This document shows, in pieces, positions 9,001 through 16,987 of a stretch of 64,000 nt of DNA. Source of the DNA: a bacterium (GTDB lineage Bacteria; Acidobacteriota; Thermoanaerobaculia; Multivoradales; J023). The stretch lies in the NCBI GenBank assembly GCA_024226315.1, contig JAAELT010000631.1:1-64000 (forward strand), written 5' to 3'. The position numbers were made by a program, and so were the translations under genes. Under the pieces are notes generated by a model. The model was not told where the DNA came from. It worked only from the letters and a program-made list of their open reading frames with translations, and did not search any database. Numbering within the stretch: the stretch's first letter is position 1; every line of letters starts with the position of its first letter.

Positions 9001-10204
9001 AATGGAGTTGATCGGCGGCACTCGACGAATCGCCGCCGGCGCGCCGTTCCTCGAGGTCACTCCGCGGGAACACGAGCTCGAGGCCCTGGCCGACGCCATC
9101 GACGACATGGCACGCCGGGTCGCGGAGAGCCGGCGCAAGCTGGTACTCGAGAAGCAGGTCGTCGAGCGCATGGTCGAGAACATCACCTCCGGCGTGGTGT
9201 CTCTCGATCACGATCGGCGTGTGCTGTTGCAAAATCGCGTGGCGGCCGATCTGCTCGGCACCGAGATCGGCGCCGAGATCGAGCAGGCGCTCGCGGATGA
9301 GGTACGCCTCGCCCCGGTGCTCGACTTCCTGAGCGACGGGCGCGCAGCCTCCGCCCAGGCAACCCTCGCTCTGCGTGACGAGGCGGGAGAGGAGCGAGAG
9401 TGGACCTTGACCTGGGTGCCGATTCCGGGGCCCGAAGACCCAGCGGCGTTGCTGGTGGTCGACGACGCCACCGAAGTCCTGCGCGGACAACGTCTCGAAG
9501 CCTGGGCCGAGATGGCGCGGATCATCGCGCACGAAATCAAGAACCCGCTGACGCCGATCAGGCTGTCGGCGGACCACATGCGTCAGGTTTATCGTGCCGA
9601 TCGTGAGCGCTTCGACGACGTCTTCGAACGCTGCACGACCAACATCCTCAAGCAGGTCGACGAGCTGACCGACATCGCGTCGGACTTCTCGATCTACAGT
9701 CGCATCCCGCAGGCCGAGCTGGTGCCGGGCGACCTGGTCACGGCTCTACGCGAGCTGGTGGACGGCTACCATGCCGCCGCGGGCAACGGCTCTGCGATCG
9801 GATTCGCCAGCGAGAGCTCCGAGGTCCAGGCCCGGTTCGATCCCAAGCTGCTCGGCCGGGCGGTGCGCAACGTGCTCGAGAACGCGTTGCGCGCGAGCGA
9901 AGGCCGAGGAGGGGTCGATCTCACGATCGACGCCGAAGGCGAGTCGGCGCGAATCCGGGTGGTCGACTCGGGTCCCGGGGTCGAGGAAGATCTGCTGCGA
10001 CGCATCTTCGAGCCCTATTTCTCGACCTACGACTCCGGCACCGGCCTGGGGCTGGCGATCACCCGGCAGATCGTCGAGGAGCATGGCGGCCACATCGAGG
10101 CTTCGAATCGAGCTGGCGGTGGGCTCCGCGTCACGATTACAATTCCCTTGGCCGAAGACGGTATGAAGCAGCAGTCCGCCACCGAGGAAGCGGGCTCGGA
10201 CTAG
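6074..10204 (+). CDS. NtrY-like membrane histidine kinase, very large
   Basis: A 1376-aa sensor kinase. I chose ATG 6074 over GTG 6053 because a CAGGAG site precedes it. The first 300-470 residues contain many hydrophobic segments, then a periplasmic region to about residue 750, a membrane helix, a second extracytoplasmic stretch, and a helix leading into HAMP at about residue 970-1025. A PAS-like domain follows (about 1040-1130). HisKA holds the phospho-acceptor in IIAHEIKNPLTPI (H1153). The HATPase carries N (NVLENALRAS), G1 (DSGPGVEED) and G2 (GTGLGLAI) boxes. The arrangement matches NtrY. No receiver-domain protein is adjacent. The nearest regulator, the FHA protein two genes upstream, lacks a receiver, so the partner is unknown. 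Confidence 0.93.
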   Translation: MRGRLLAGRVRPAFETAVLLASVVALLLPIQAALAALAALILLWIAARPPRQERVFVSAALTLAGGLIFASILAGRPVELSDEKWSTAVRSNYLELWGDLRAAAQQTAGSFEQPPDRSSDHRAEFGTLEAFAAAAEAGTTLLLISPEGRTEAWAGQGLLHDFSWSASPESGFAYQRGYTAVTLFAVEPLSADRRPWWVVAGRSLPTDRLPFEIAARLGGEQLRWTVGPHDAPEIAGTWRLDFGDGLPSIFLSRSNADGDRPRAPARLLYRLGVGLLGLTLLALALLRTAGDRLLPEGSGRFGPHPPGLPLLTVAGTVALGVAAQFQRPLTVALALAMGLATWGLMRPRRFRARLGANELLGGSFLVGLAVAAYSYQRWTGPEDLAGSFVGSADSFALCLVWCLAALGLLTLAAPRGGVSPGDRWAWWAALLLMAGGAACDLPWLAVPLLAFAGAAIVRWLAGLELSERPAALAGLLVLASLAGSVSWEIAYREVFRESLAEDFLPLLEPPSSEELNDLHVEIFDHFENLDIDRLRAPLAGSVDSRDLAFVLWRDSPLPRRDALSALAVETSRGERSTFSFGLSLNDDLKLELPPDQWNVPPVPAWNESLIFGRVAIRLDGIVWGSVSFWFLPRPGFRLEVDEIGELDEALLRGGVHDRVLDGLPRGVHYGLYDSTGRAISSPWEESPPVDLSLLDASSDVDSMETPIGRAWVWRRDAADGVEILYLPRLTPRAGLERVGIHALGSLAWITAIALVALGLALPRKALKDLFERTVRSYSKRMILVYALLLLVPLVALNLVLMQSFADRQRQEQRTQAQSALASGRLMLVSYLQGLELGFDLHTKVNRELLEGIASVVEHPVNVYWGSRFFASSQQELFTAGLLPRRIPGEIYSRLALSDYKMGFRQNRGEPEYLELYAPLNLEGIDLFLSVPVLEQERDVARELAALRRRAVLVTSALVLLLVAVGSRLARGFTNPIMELIGGTRRIAAGAPFLEVTPREHELEALADAIDDMARRVAESRRKLVLEKQVVERMVENITSGVVSLDHDRRVLLQNRVAADLLGTEIGAEIEQALADEVRLAPVLDFLSDGRAASAQATLALRDEAGEEREWTLTWVPIPGPEDPAALLVVDDATEVLRGQRLEAWAEMARIIAHEIKNPLTPIRLSADHMRQVYRADRERFDDVFERCTTNILKQVDELTDIASDFSIYSRIPQAELVPGDLVTALRELVDGYHAAAGNGSAIGFASESSEVQARFDPKLLGRAVRNVLENALRASEGRGGVDLTIDAEGESARIRVVDSGPGVEEDLLRRIFEPYFSTYDSGTGLGLAITRQIVEEHGGHIEASNRAGGGLRVTITIPLAEDGMKQQSATEEAGSD

Positions 10205-10241
10205 AGGTGGCCAGGAGCTGGAACGGGCTCGTGGCTTCGAG

Positions 10242-11837
10242 ATGAGGCAAACACCAAGACGCAGCATGGTCTGGCGACGAAGCACGACCTGGATCGGGGG
10301 GCTCCGCGGCTCGCGCCTCTTCGTCCTACTCGTTTGTGCCCTGCTGCTCGGCGCTTGCCCCGAAGCCTGGCAACCGCGCGAGAAGGCGCGCGGCTCGGCT
10401 CTCTGGCTCGGTACCCGATCAGTGCCGCTCGAGGCCAGCGACCTGGCGCGCCTGACGGACGCCGGGGTCGGGGAGGTCTTCTTTCACGCCGCCCGTCTGG
10501 AACCGTTCAAGCCCGGCGGCCCGCTGATTCCGATCGAAGCACCGACTCCGCCGCCGTCGATGCCCGCGACCCTGGCCGTCGCCGGCGAGTGGACGAGCGG
10601 CGAGGACCCGGCCGCGCTCGCCGACCGGGTGGTGGAGTCGCTCCGGCAGCTACGTTTCGACATCGAGGATCGTGGCGGCGTGCCGGCCGGCCTGCACTTC
10701 GATCTTTCGGCGGTCGACTCGTTCGAGAGCTACGCCGAGTTCCTCACCCGGTTACGCAAGGAGCTCGATCGCAACCTCTTTCTCTCCACCTCGCTCAAGC
10801 GCGACTGGCTCGACGAACCAGGAGTCGAGCAGGTCGCCAGGGCGGTCGACTTCGTGGTGCCGTTTTTGTACGGCCAGCGCGTCGACGAGACCGAAGACGG
10901 CAAGGCCTGGGACTTCGTGGAGCTCGAGATCAAGCTGCAGAAGATCGAGCACTGGGGGACACCATACATGATCGGCGTCATCGAGCTGGGTACGGCGACG
11001 CATCTGGGCGTCAAGGGCGCCGTCAAGGCCCGCACCACTCGGCTGTCGCTGCAGGAGATGCTGTGGAATCGCGACCTCAAGCTGCGGCCGGGCTTCAGCC
11101 TCGAGGGGGTTAATCGCAGGGTCTACGCCGTGGGCGCCGAGCGGGCCACCCGGGTCGGCAAGTGGGAGCTCAAGAGCGGGGAGGGAGTGCGGGTGGTGCG
11201 TGCCGCCACCTCCGACATCGAGGAGCTGACCAGGCTGGTGGACGCCTGGGAGGTGCCCAACCACCTCGGTCAGGTCTACTACCGGTTGCCGAGCGAGGAG
11301 GAGAAGCTGTCGCTGACGCTGGAAAACCTGCTGAACGCACTCGACCCCAGCCCGGCCTCGCCGGAGCTGGAGTTCGGCGTCAGTCTGCAGCGACGAACCG
11401 GCCGCGGTTGGTTGATGCGGTTCTCGATCGAGAATACCAACGGCGAGATCACCGAGTTGTCGCTGATCGACAGCAACTACGTTCAAATCACCGCCCTCAA
11501 TGGCGAATTCTCGGCGCGGGTCAAGGCCGGCGACTTCTATCGCTACGAGCTGTACAAGACGCAGGCAGGCGGTGAGCCGAGGCGCGACATTCGGCGGCCC
11601 GATCTACTGAGATTCCACCTACCGATCCTGGAGGGTCGCCAGCAGCTCACCAGCGGCGACGTAGAGGTGAAGGTCAAGGGGACGCCGGAGCTCGAGTTGG
11701 AAGGACAGTTCCTGCTGCCCGACGGTAGAACGCTGAAGGTCGGGCCGGCGATCTGGCGCGGCGGCAGGTTCGAGGGCGAGGAAGACGTCGAGGGCGAGGA
11801 AGACGCCGCCGAGGCCGCCGAGGTCGCAGGCGAGTGA
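10242..11837 (+). CDS. Lipoprotein with TIM-barrel-like, DUF3142-like region
   Basis: A 531-aa secreted lipoprotein with an arginine-rich n-region, a hydrophobic stretch and the lipobox LLLGAC, giving a predicted mature Cys39. Residues about 55-330 look like a glycosidase-type alpha/beta barrel (FFHAARLEPF, AGLHFDLSAVDSFESY, DFVVPFLYG), which recalls DUF3142 proteins, but I cannot confirm the family. The second half is rich in beta-strand and ends in an acidic Glu-rich tail. It follows the histidine kinase by 37 nt and is followed after one base by a membrane protein, so the three probably share a transcript. Substrate and activity are unknown. Confidence 0.75.
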   Translation: MRQTPRRSMVWRRSTTWIGGLRGSRLFVLLVCALLLGACPEAWQPREKARGSALWLGTRSVPLEASDLARLTDAGVGEVFFHAARLEPFKPGGPLIPIEAPTPPPSMPATLAVAGEWTSGEDPAALADRVVESLRQLRFDIEDRGGVPAGLHFDLSAVDSFESYAEFLTRLRKELDRNLFLSTSLKRDWLDEPGVEQVARAVDFVVPFLYGQRVDETEDGKAWDFVELEIKLQKIEHWGTPYMIGVIELGTATHLGVKGAVKARTTRLSLQEMLWNRDLKLRPGFSLEGVNRRVYAVGAERATRVGKWELKSGEGVRVVRAATSDIEELTRLVDAWEVPNHLGQVYYRLPSEEEKLSLTLENLLNALDPSPASPELEFGVSLQRRTGRGWLMRFSIENTNGEITELSLIDSNYVQITALNGEFSARVKAGDFYRYELYKTQAGGEPRRDIRRPDLLRFHLPILEGRQQLTSGDVEVKVKGTPELELEGQFLLPDGRTLKVGPAIWRGGRFEGEEDVEGEEDAAEAAEVAGE

Positions 11838-11838
11838 G

Positions 11839-12522
11839 GTGAGAGCCCTTCGCACCTTCTTTGCCGCGCCGGTCACGGACGTCCTGGACGGCCTGGAGCA
11901 CAGTCTGGCGCCCGGGGCGCGCGGGCTGGCGCTGGTGGTCGCGGGTCTGCTCGCCGGCTGGTGGGTCTACGTACCGGTGCATGAGCTACTCCACGCCGCC
12001 GCCTGCTGGCTCGCCGGCGGCGAGGTCAGCCGGCTCGAGATCTCGCCGCTCTACGGCGGAGCCCTGCTGGCGCGGCTCTTCCCCTTCGTCGTCGCCGAAG
12101 GTGACTACGCGGGGCGGTTGGCCGGATTCGATACCGGCGGCAGCGATCTCGTTTATCTGGCGACGGATCTGGGCCCGTACGTGTTGACCATCTTTCCGGG
12201 CGTCTGGGCACTGCGTCGGTTCACCGGTTTCGGCTACGGCTTCGCCCTGCCTTTCGCCCTGGCACCCTTCCTGTCGCTCACCGGCGACGCCTACGAGATC
12301 GGCTCGATCGTCGTCACCCGGCTGCCGGCCTGGTCGGGGATCGAGGCGTTGCGCGGCGACGACCTCTTCCGCCTGGTGCCGGAGCTCGCGAAGCTCGGCG
12401 ATCCGCCGTGGGGGGGGGTGATCCTGGCATTCGTCGTTGGCGTCTCGTGGGCCTTCGTCACCTACGCCCTCGGGCGCTGGGTCGCCGCTCGGGTGACACC
12501 GGCCATCGCCGATCGGTTGTAG
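11839..12522 (+). CDS. Multi-pass membrane protein with an HELLH motif
   Basis: A 227-aa integral membrane protein with about five hydrophobic segments. The first clear helix runs into VPVHELLHAAACWLAGG, an HExxH-type zinc site at the membrane edge that resembles site-2-protease or DUF3267-type putative zincins. A possible third ligand is the Asp in SLTGDAYEIG within a later helix. It starts with GTG one base after the stop of the upstream lipoprotein, so the two are probably translationally coupled. A protease role is only a guess; many such proteins have no known substrate. Confidence 0.7.
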   Translation: MRALRTFFAAPVTDVLDGLEHSLAPGARGLALVVAGLLAGWWVYVPVHELLHAAACWLAGGEVSRLEISPLYGGALLARLFPFVVAEGDYAGRLAGFDTGGSDLVYLATDLGPYVLTIFPGVWALRRFTGFGYGFALPFALAPFLSLTGDAYEIGSIVVTRLPAWSGIEALRGDDLFRLVPELAKLGDPPWGGVILAFVVGVSWAFVTYALGRWVAARVTPAIADRL

Positions 12523-12660
12523 ACGCTGCTTCGGCCGCGGGCTCTTTGGCGTCGACAAGTTTCCTCGTGGGAGACGACGTGTCGCGACCGGACAGCCAGT
12601 GTTCAGATCGCCCGATCTAGAATATCTTCATGCCCGGGTGCTGTCAGGAGAAGACCAGTG

Positions 12661-15204
12661 ATGATTCCCGGAAGCGCAGGATCAGGAAGCGCGGAGGTGC
12701 GAGACGCAGCGGCGAGGGTGGTCCGAGCTCTCCTCGTTTCCATGGTGATCTTCACTCCTCTGGCGTACGGGACCGTCGAGACCAGATCCATCACGGTCCT
12801 TCACGCGACTTCGATCGTCATCGCCCTGGTCTGGCTGCTGCCCGGCATTTCCCGGGGGCGGCTCGCGTACTACCGGACCCCCTTCGACCTGCCGCTGCTC
12901 TTGTTGTTACTGATCGTCGGTCTCTCGGCCTGGTTCTCCGTCTATTCCCACGCCAGCCGCATCCAGCTCTTTCGCTGGATCAACTATGGGTTGATCTTCT
13001 TTGTGGTCATGAACACCTTCGATCGCCGGCGCAAGCTCACCGGTTTGGTATGGGCCATCGTCCTCTTTGGTAGCGCTTATGCGGTCGCGGCCCTGCTGCT
13101 TGCGGACCAGCAGCTGCCCGGTCTCTGGAACTTCTCGCGAGGGGCGCACGGCCTCTCTCTCACATTCGTCAACCCCAATCACTTTGCCGGTTACCTCGCG
13201 ATGGTCGTCTGGCTCGGAGCGGGTCTCGCCCTGGCATACCGGGGCGCCAGGAGAGCGCTGCTGCTTTTTCTCAGCGCCTATCTCGCAGTGGCCGTCGTAT
13301 TCTCGTTGTCCCGGGGAGGGGCCCTCGGCCTGATCGTGAGCCTGGGCTTCTTCCTGCTGTTGCAAGCGCTGTGCCGCGAAGAGCGCCGGCAGCTCTGGGT
13401 AGCGGGCGCTCTGGTCCTGCTGGTGGTGCTCCTGACGGCGTGGCTCGGTGTCTCCCCTTTCCTGGAACGGCTCCAGGAGCTGAGGAGCTCGTGGCCCACC
13501 GGCGATTTGCGAAAAGAGATCTGGCTCGGGACCCTGAGCATGATCTCCGACAGTCCCTGGCTCGGTACGGGTCCGGGGACCTACGCCCACGCCTACGGGC
13601 GCTACCAGACGGAGCTCACGGCGGGCCACTTCGTCGACCACGCCCACAACGACTATCTGGAGGTTACGGCAGAGATCGGTCTACCAGGGTTTCTGGTCGC
13701 GTCGATCTGTATCGCAGGGCTCTTCGGCACGGCCATCAGGAAGCTCCTGGGCCAGAAGGATAGGCATTTGCGGGTGATCGGTTTTGGCGCGCTGACCAGC
13801 TGTTTCGGGCTCCTGGTCCACAGCGCCGTCGAGTTCAATTTTTACATTCCCGCCAACGCTTTGCTGTTCACGATCTGTGCGGCCCTCGCTCTGCTCGCAG
13901 GCAGTGTCAGCCGCCGCGGAGTCACGCTCGGCCGAGGCGATCTGCGGCTGGGCAAAGCCGCGAGATGGGCGGTCGGCGGAGGACTGCTGGCCCTCGCCGG
14001 GTTGTCTGCAGCAGCCGTCGTGTCGTCCTATGCCGCGAGCGTTTATGAGCGAGAGGCGCTGAAGCTCCGGGAGGGCAGGGACCACGCTTCCGCAGCAGCG
14101 GCGCTCGAGAATGCGATCCGATTCGATCCGGGCAATGCCGACCTCCTGTTGCGGCTGGGGGAGGTCTCGTCCGCTCGAGCCGGCCTGGAGGCCGAGAGCC
14201 CGGAGGCTCGTGAGTCTCTCCTCGGTCTCTCGTTGCACTACTATGAGAAGGCCGTTCAGGCCTGTCCGGTGGCAGGCCGCTACCACTTCCGGAAAGGCCG
14301 GGTCCTCGAGCGCCTGGGCCGTGTCGACGACGCGGTGCAGGCTTTCGAGCAGGCCATCTACTACGCCCCGGTCAACGCCCTGGCGCGCTATCGCCTGGGA
14401 AGAATCTACCTGAGACGGGGAGAGCGAGAGCAGGGGTACGAGCATCTCGAGAGATCCCTGGAGCTCAGGGAAGACCGCCTCGATCTGGTTCTGGACGAGA
14501 TCTGGGAGCTTACCGAGAATCCCACCGAGCTGAAGCGAGTCGTACCCCTGCGGCCGGGTACCCGAAAGGTTCTCGCTCACTACCTCTTAGCAAAGGGAGA
14601 GACTCAGGCGGCCCTGGAGGAGTTGGCAACGACGTTCTCCCTGGAACCTACGCTGATCAACGCGCTGGCGCATGTCGACGCCGCTCGCGGTCACTCTCGG
14701 GCCCTTCAGGCGGCCAAAACCTATCGAGAACGATTCGGCCAAGAAATCGCCTGGCGAAAACGGACAGCCCTGATCTACTCCGACCTCGACAGATTCGACG
14801 AGGCGATCGGGATCTACAAATCGCTGCTCGCGGACGATTCGGACCAGGTCGACCCCTATCTGGCCTTGAGCCAGATCTACCGCAAGGCTGGGCGCCCTCG
14901 GGAAGCCGTGGAGACCTTGCGCAGTGCTCTGAAGCGACGGCCCCAGGCGGCCGTGTTGCACGCTTCGCTGGCAGCCATCTACCGTACTCTGGAGGCGCCC
15001 GAGGAGGAGCTGCAGGCCTGGAAGCGGGCCTCGTTCCTGGAACCCGCGAGCGCGGAGTACCGCTATCAAGTCGGCCTGGCGTACGAGAGGCGGGGCATGT
15101 TCCAGGAAGCGGTGGCGGCCTGGGAAGACTGTCTAGATCTGGATCCCCGCCATCAGGCAGCCGAGAGTGCGATTGCTCGAGTCATCGAGAAACTGAAAAA
15201 CTGA
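12661..15204 (+). CDS. O-antigen ligase/polymerase (Wzy_C) fused to TPR repeats
   Basis: An 847-aa inner-membrane protein. Residues 1-445 hold about a dozen membrane helices with the O-antigen ligase hallmark HAHNDYLEVTAEIGLPG and the FSLSRGGALG segment. Such proteins join or polymerise lipid-linked glycans at the periplasmic face. Residues about 455-847 are TPR repeats (pairs such as AVQAFEQAIYYAPVNALARY), probably a periplasmic scaffold. ATG 12661 is preferred over GTG 12658, with AGGAG about 10 nt before. It opens the exopolysaccharide locus, whose export genes follow after a divergent gene. Confidence 0.88.
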   Translation: MIPGSAGSGSAEVRDAAARVVRALLVSMVIFTPLAYGTVETRSITVLHATSIVIALVWLLPGISRGRLAYYRTPFDLPLLLLLLIVGLSAWFSVYSHASRIQLFRWINYGLIFFVVMNTFDRRRKLTGLVWAIVLFGSAYAVAALLLADQQLPGLWNFSRGAHGLSLTFVNPNHFAGYLAMVVWLGAGLALAYRGARRALLLFLSAYLAVAVVFSLSRGGALGLIVSLGFFLLLQALCREERRQLWVAGALVLLVVLLTAWLGVSPFLERLQELRSSWPTGDLRKEIWLGTLSMISDSPWLGTGPGTYAHAYGRYQTELTAGHFVDHAHNDYLEVTAEIGLPGFLVASICIAGLFGTAIRKLLGQKDRHLRVIGFGALTSCFGLLVHSAVEFNFYIPANALLFTICAALALLAGSVSRRGVTLGRGDLRLGKAARWAVGGGLLALAGLSAAAVVSSYAASVYEREALKLREGRDHASAAAALENAIRFDPGNADLLLRLGEVSSARAGLEAESPEARESLLGLSLHYYEKAVQACPVAGRYHFRKGRVLERLGRVDDAVQAFEQAIYYAPVNALARYRLGRIYLRRGEREQGYEHLERSLELREDRLDLVLDEIWELTENPTELKRVVPLRPGTRKVLAHYLLAKGETQAALEELATTFSLEPTLINALAHVDAARGHSRALQAAKTYRERFGQEIAWRKRTALIYSDLDRFDEAIGIYKSLLADDSDQVDPYLALSQIYRKAGRPREAVETLRSALKRRPQAAVLHASLAAIYRTLEAPEEELQAWKRASFLEPASAEYRYQVGLAYERRGMFQEAVAAWEDCLDLDPRHQAAESAIARVIEKLKN

Positions 15205-15207
15205 GGC

Positions 15208-15260
15208 GGGGGCCGGATGCTCAACGCAGGTGCTCCAGCTACCAGCTGCTACCGGCCCCC
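15208..15260. other. Inverted repeat between convergent genes
   Basis: GGGGGCCGG (15208-15216) and CCGGCCCCC (15252-15260) are perfect 9-nt complements around a 35-nt loop, between the stop of the ligase gene and the end of the opposing Cys-rich gene. No T-tract follows on either side, so a terminator role is only possible. Confidence 0.4.
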
Positions 15261-16757
15261 TGGAATCGAAGGGCTCGGTACCGGATGCCCTCCAATACAC
15301 AGGCCTTGATGGCACTCGCGATCGATGATGTTCGGTAGATCCGGGCAGTCTGTCTGCGCCCCATCATCACAATATCCGTTCCGGCAGCGGCGGTCGACCC
15401 AGCATTCGAGGTCTTGGCAAAGCAGTACGGTGCGAGGTCTGCATACCCCCCAGTGGCACACCCGGTTCTTCCAGCACTCACGGTCCCGGCCACAGGGGGT
15501 GCCGTCCATGGCAAAACCTGTTACATCACATCGCCCCGCCTGACATTCACCTTGTCGACACCTCGGGGCCGGGCAGGTCGTCCCGTCCTCCTCGGGCTCG
15601 ATGTCGATGCAAGTCCCCTCCTGACATTGGCCTACCAGGCAGATCCCCGGTCGGCAGGTCGTTCCGCTGATCGGCTCCTGGCCGGTGCAGGTGCCGACAT
15701 CCACGGTCCGCACGATGCGGCCGTTGTGCTCGAATTCGATTGCGGAGCAGCGGCCAGGGCTCGTACATGGATTTCCATCGTCACACGGGTCACCAAATGG
15801 CGGCCGGCAAAGCCCGAGAACATCGATCCACATCGTGGTGCGATGAAAATGCGCGGCGGGGCTGTAGTGATTCAGCACTTCGACAACGACGAGTACCGAG
15901 ACCGGACCCGGGTCGGAATTGCTGGCAGGAGCGTAGCGGGTCGTCGGGTCGGAGGCGCTGGCGAAGACGTACCCCCTCGAGCTTGCCGCACCGACGCCGG
16001 CACGGGCGTTCTTCGCGCTCGGCACATCGGGGCGCACGGGGATGAACCGAGAGGGGCTGCACCATCCTTCGAGGGGGACCTCGTGCGTGCCATCGCCGTC
16101 GCCGTCGACTCTGACCGAGCAGGGCTTCAAGGAATCGACGGCGGCTCCTGGCACGGCCTTCAGCGGTAGATAGATCCAACGGGCACCCATGGTGCGGAGC
16201 GTCTGGCTCTGCTCCAGGGTGAATGACTTGCCCGTTTCGGTATGGGTGAAGGTCACCCTGAGATCGAGACCCAACTCGGCGTCGAAATGACCCTTGACGT
16301 CGTCTTCGGCGGAGATCCACATCGCTGTGATGGGCTGCTCTTCCGCAAGTGAGACCCTGACGTCCCAGAAACTCGTGCCGTCCTCGCCGTGCACCGCGAT
16401 CGGCTCCGTGCTCCTCAGGCTCAGGGCCCTCATCCGGATGCGGATCGGCCGGCCGTCTGCGACGGCATCCTCGAGCCGCTCGACGATCGTGTCGGTCTCG
16501 CCGAGCAGGCCCGGCGGGTCGCTCGACAGGGCTTCACCCTTGAACCAGACCTTGTCGGCGAACGTTTTCGAGCCCGGGCCGAAGACGCCGGCCGGGATCG
16601 GTGACTCGCCGAAATCGAAGTAGGTCCCCTCCTCGCCGGCGGTCGTCCAGAGATCATAGCCCGCAGTGATGACGGGCTGGGCGCTGAGCGGCAGGGCGAG
16701 CGAAAAGGTCAGAGCGAGATCTGCGCCAATGGCGAGCCAAAGGCTGATTCTAATCAT
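15249..16757 (-). CDS. Secreted Cys-rich protein of unknown function
   Basis: A 502-aa protein with a signal peptide (hydrophobic residues 10-26, cleavage likely after LSAQ). Residues 30-230 look beta-rich. From about residue 310 the chain becomes dense in cysteine, with repeated modules of the type CxxGxCxxGxC (CLVGQCQEGTC, CRQGECQAGRC, CHQGLC), like the disulphide-rich repeats of myxobacterial and acidobacterial surface proteins. It contains a DGDGDGTHE acidic stretch that may bind calcium. It sits in reverse orientation inside the exopolysaccharide locus, between the ligase and the outer-membrane barrel, which suggests a matrix or surface role. I do not recognise a named family. Confidence 0.72.
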   Translation of the reverse strand: MIRISLWLAIGADLALTFSLALPLSAQPVITAGYDLWTTAGEEGTYFDFGESPIPAGVFGPGSKTFADKVWFKGEALSSDPPGLLGETDTIVERLEDAVADGRPIRIRMRALSLRSTEPIAVHGEDGTSFWDVRVSLAEEQPITAMWISAEDDVKGHFDAELGLDLRVTFTHTETGKSFTLEQSQTLRTMGARWIYLPLKAVPGAAVDSLKPCSVRVDGDGDGTHEVPLEGWCSPSRFIPVRPDVPSAKNARAGVGAASSRGYVFASASDPTTRYAPASNSDPGPVSVLVVVEVLNHYSPAAHFHRTTMWIDVLGLCRPPFGDPCDDGNPCTSPGRCSAIEFEHNGRIVRTVDVGTCTGQEPISGTTCRPGICLVGQCQEGTCIDIEPEEDGTTCPAPRCRQGECQAGRCDVTGFAMDGTPCGRDRECWKNRVCHWGVCRPRTVLLCQDLECWVDRRCRNGYCDDGAQTDCPDLPNIIDRECHQGLCIGGHPVPSPSIPGGR

Positions 16758-16791
16758 CTAGCAGCTATGCTGTGCCGTCACCGTCGAGCAG

Positions 16792-16833
16792 ACAATGACC
16801 CAGATCAATTCTGGGGCTGACGTGGGTCATCGT
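16792..16833. promoter_or_regulatory. 11-bp inverted repeat in the divergent EPS intergenic region
   Basis: ACAATGACCCA (16792-16802) and TGGGTCATCGT (16823-16833) are complementary at 10 of 11 positions across a 20-nt spacer. A second, mutually exclusive stem CCCAGA-TCAAT-TCTGGG lies at 16799-16815. The site lies between the divergent Cys-rich gene and the barrel gene, so an operator or a leader RNA switch are both possible. Confidence 0.4.
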
Positions 16834-16987
16834 TGCACGGGGCGGCACCGGCGAAAATGAGCCCGGGCTGTTATGGCAGTCACCGGAGACGCGCCCAGCG
16901 CAATGGAGCGCGGACGGGCAAAGCGGTCGGACGAGTCCTGACCGATGCCTTCCGGGTCGACTGGTCATGAAACAGGAGGACAGCTAT

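Noticed and set aside
16834..16960. Possible c-di-GMP (GEMM) riboswitch upstream of the barrel gene, because of GGGCAAAGC and a GAAAA stretch
   Set aside because: The conserved GGGACGCAAAGCC block and the paired GAAA loop/receptor arrangement are not present in the right order.
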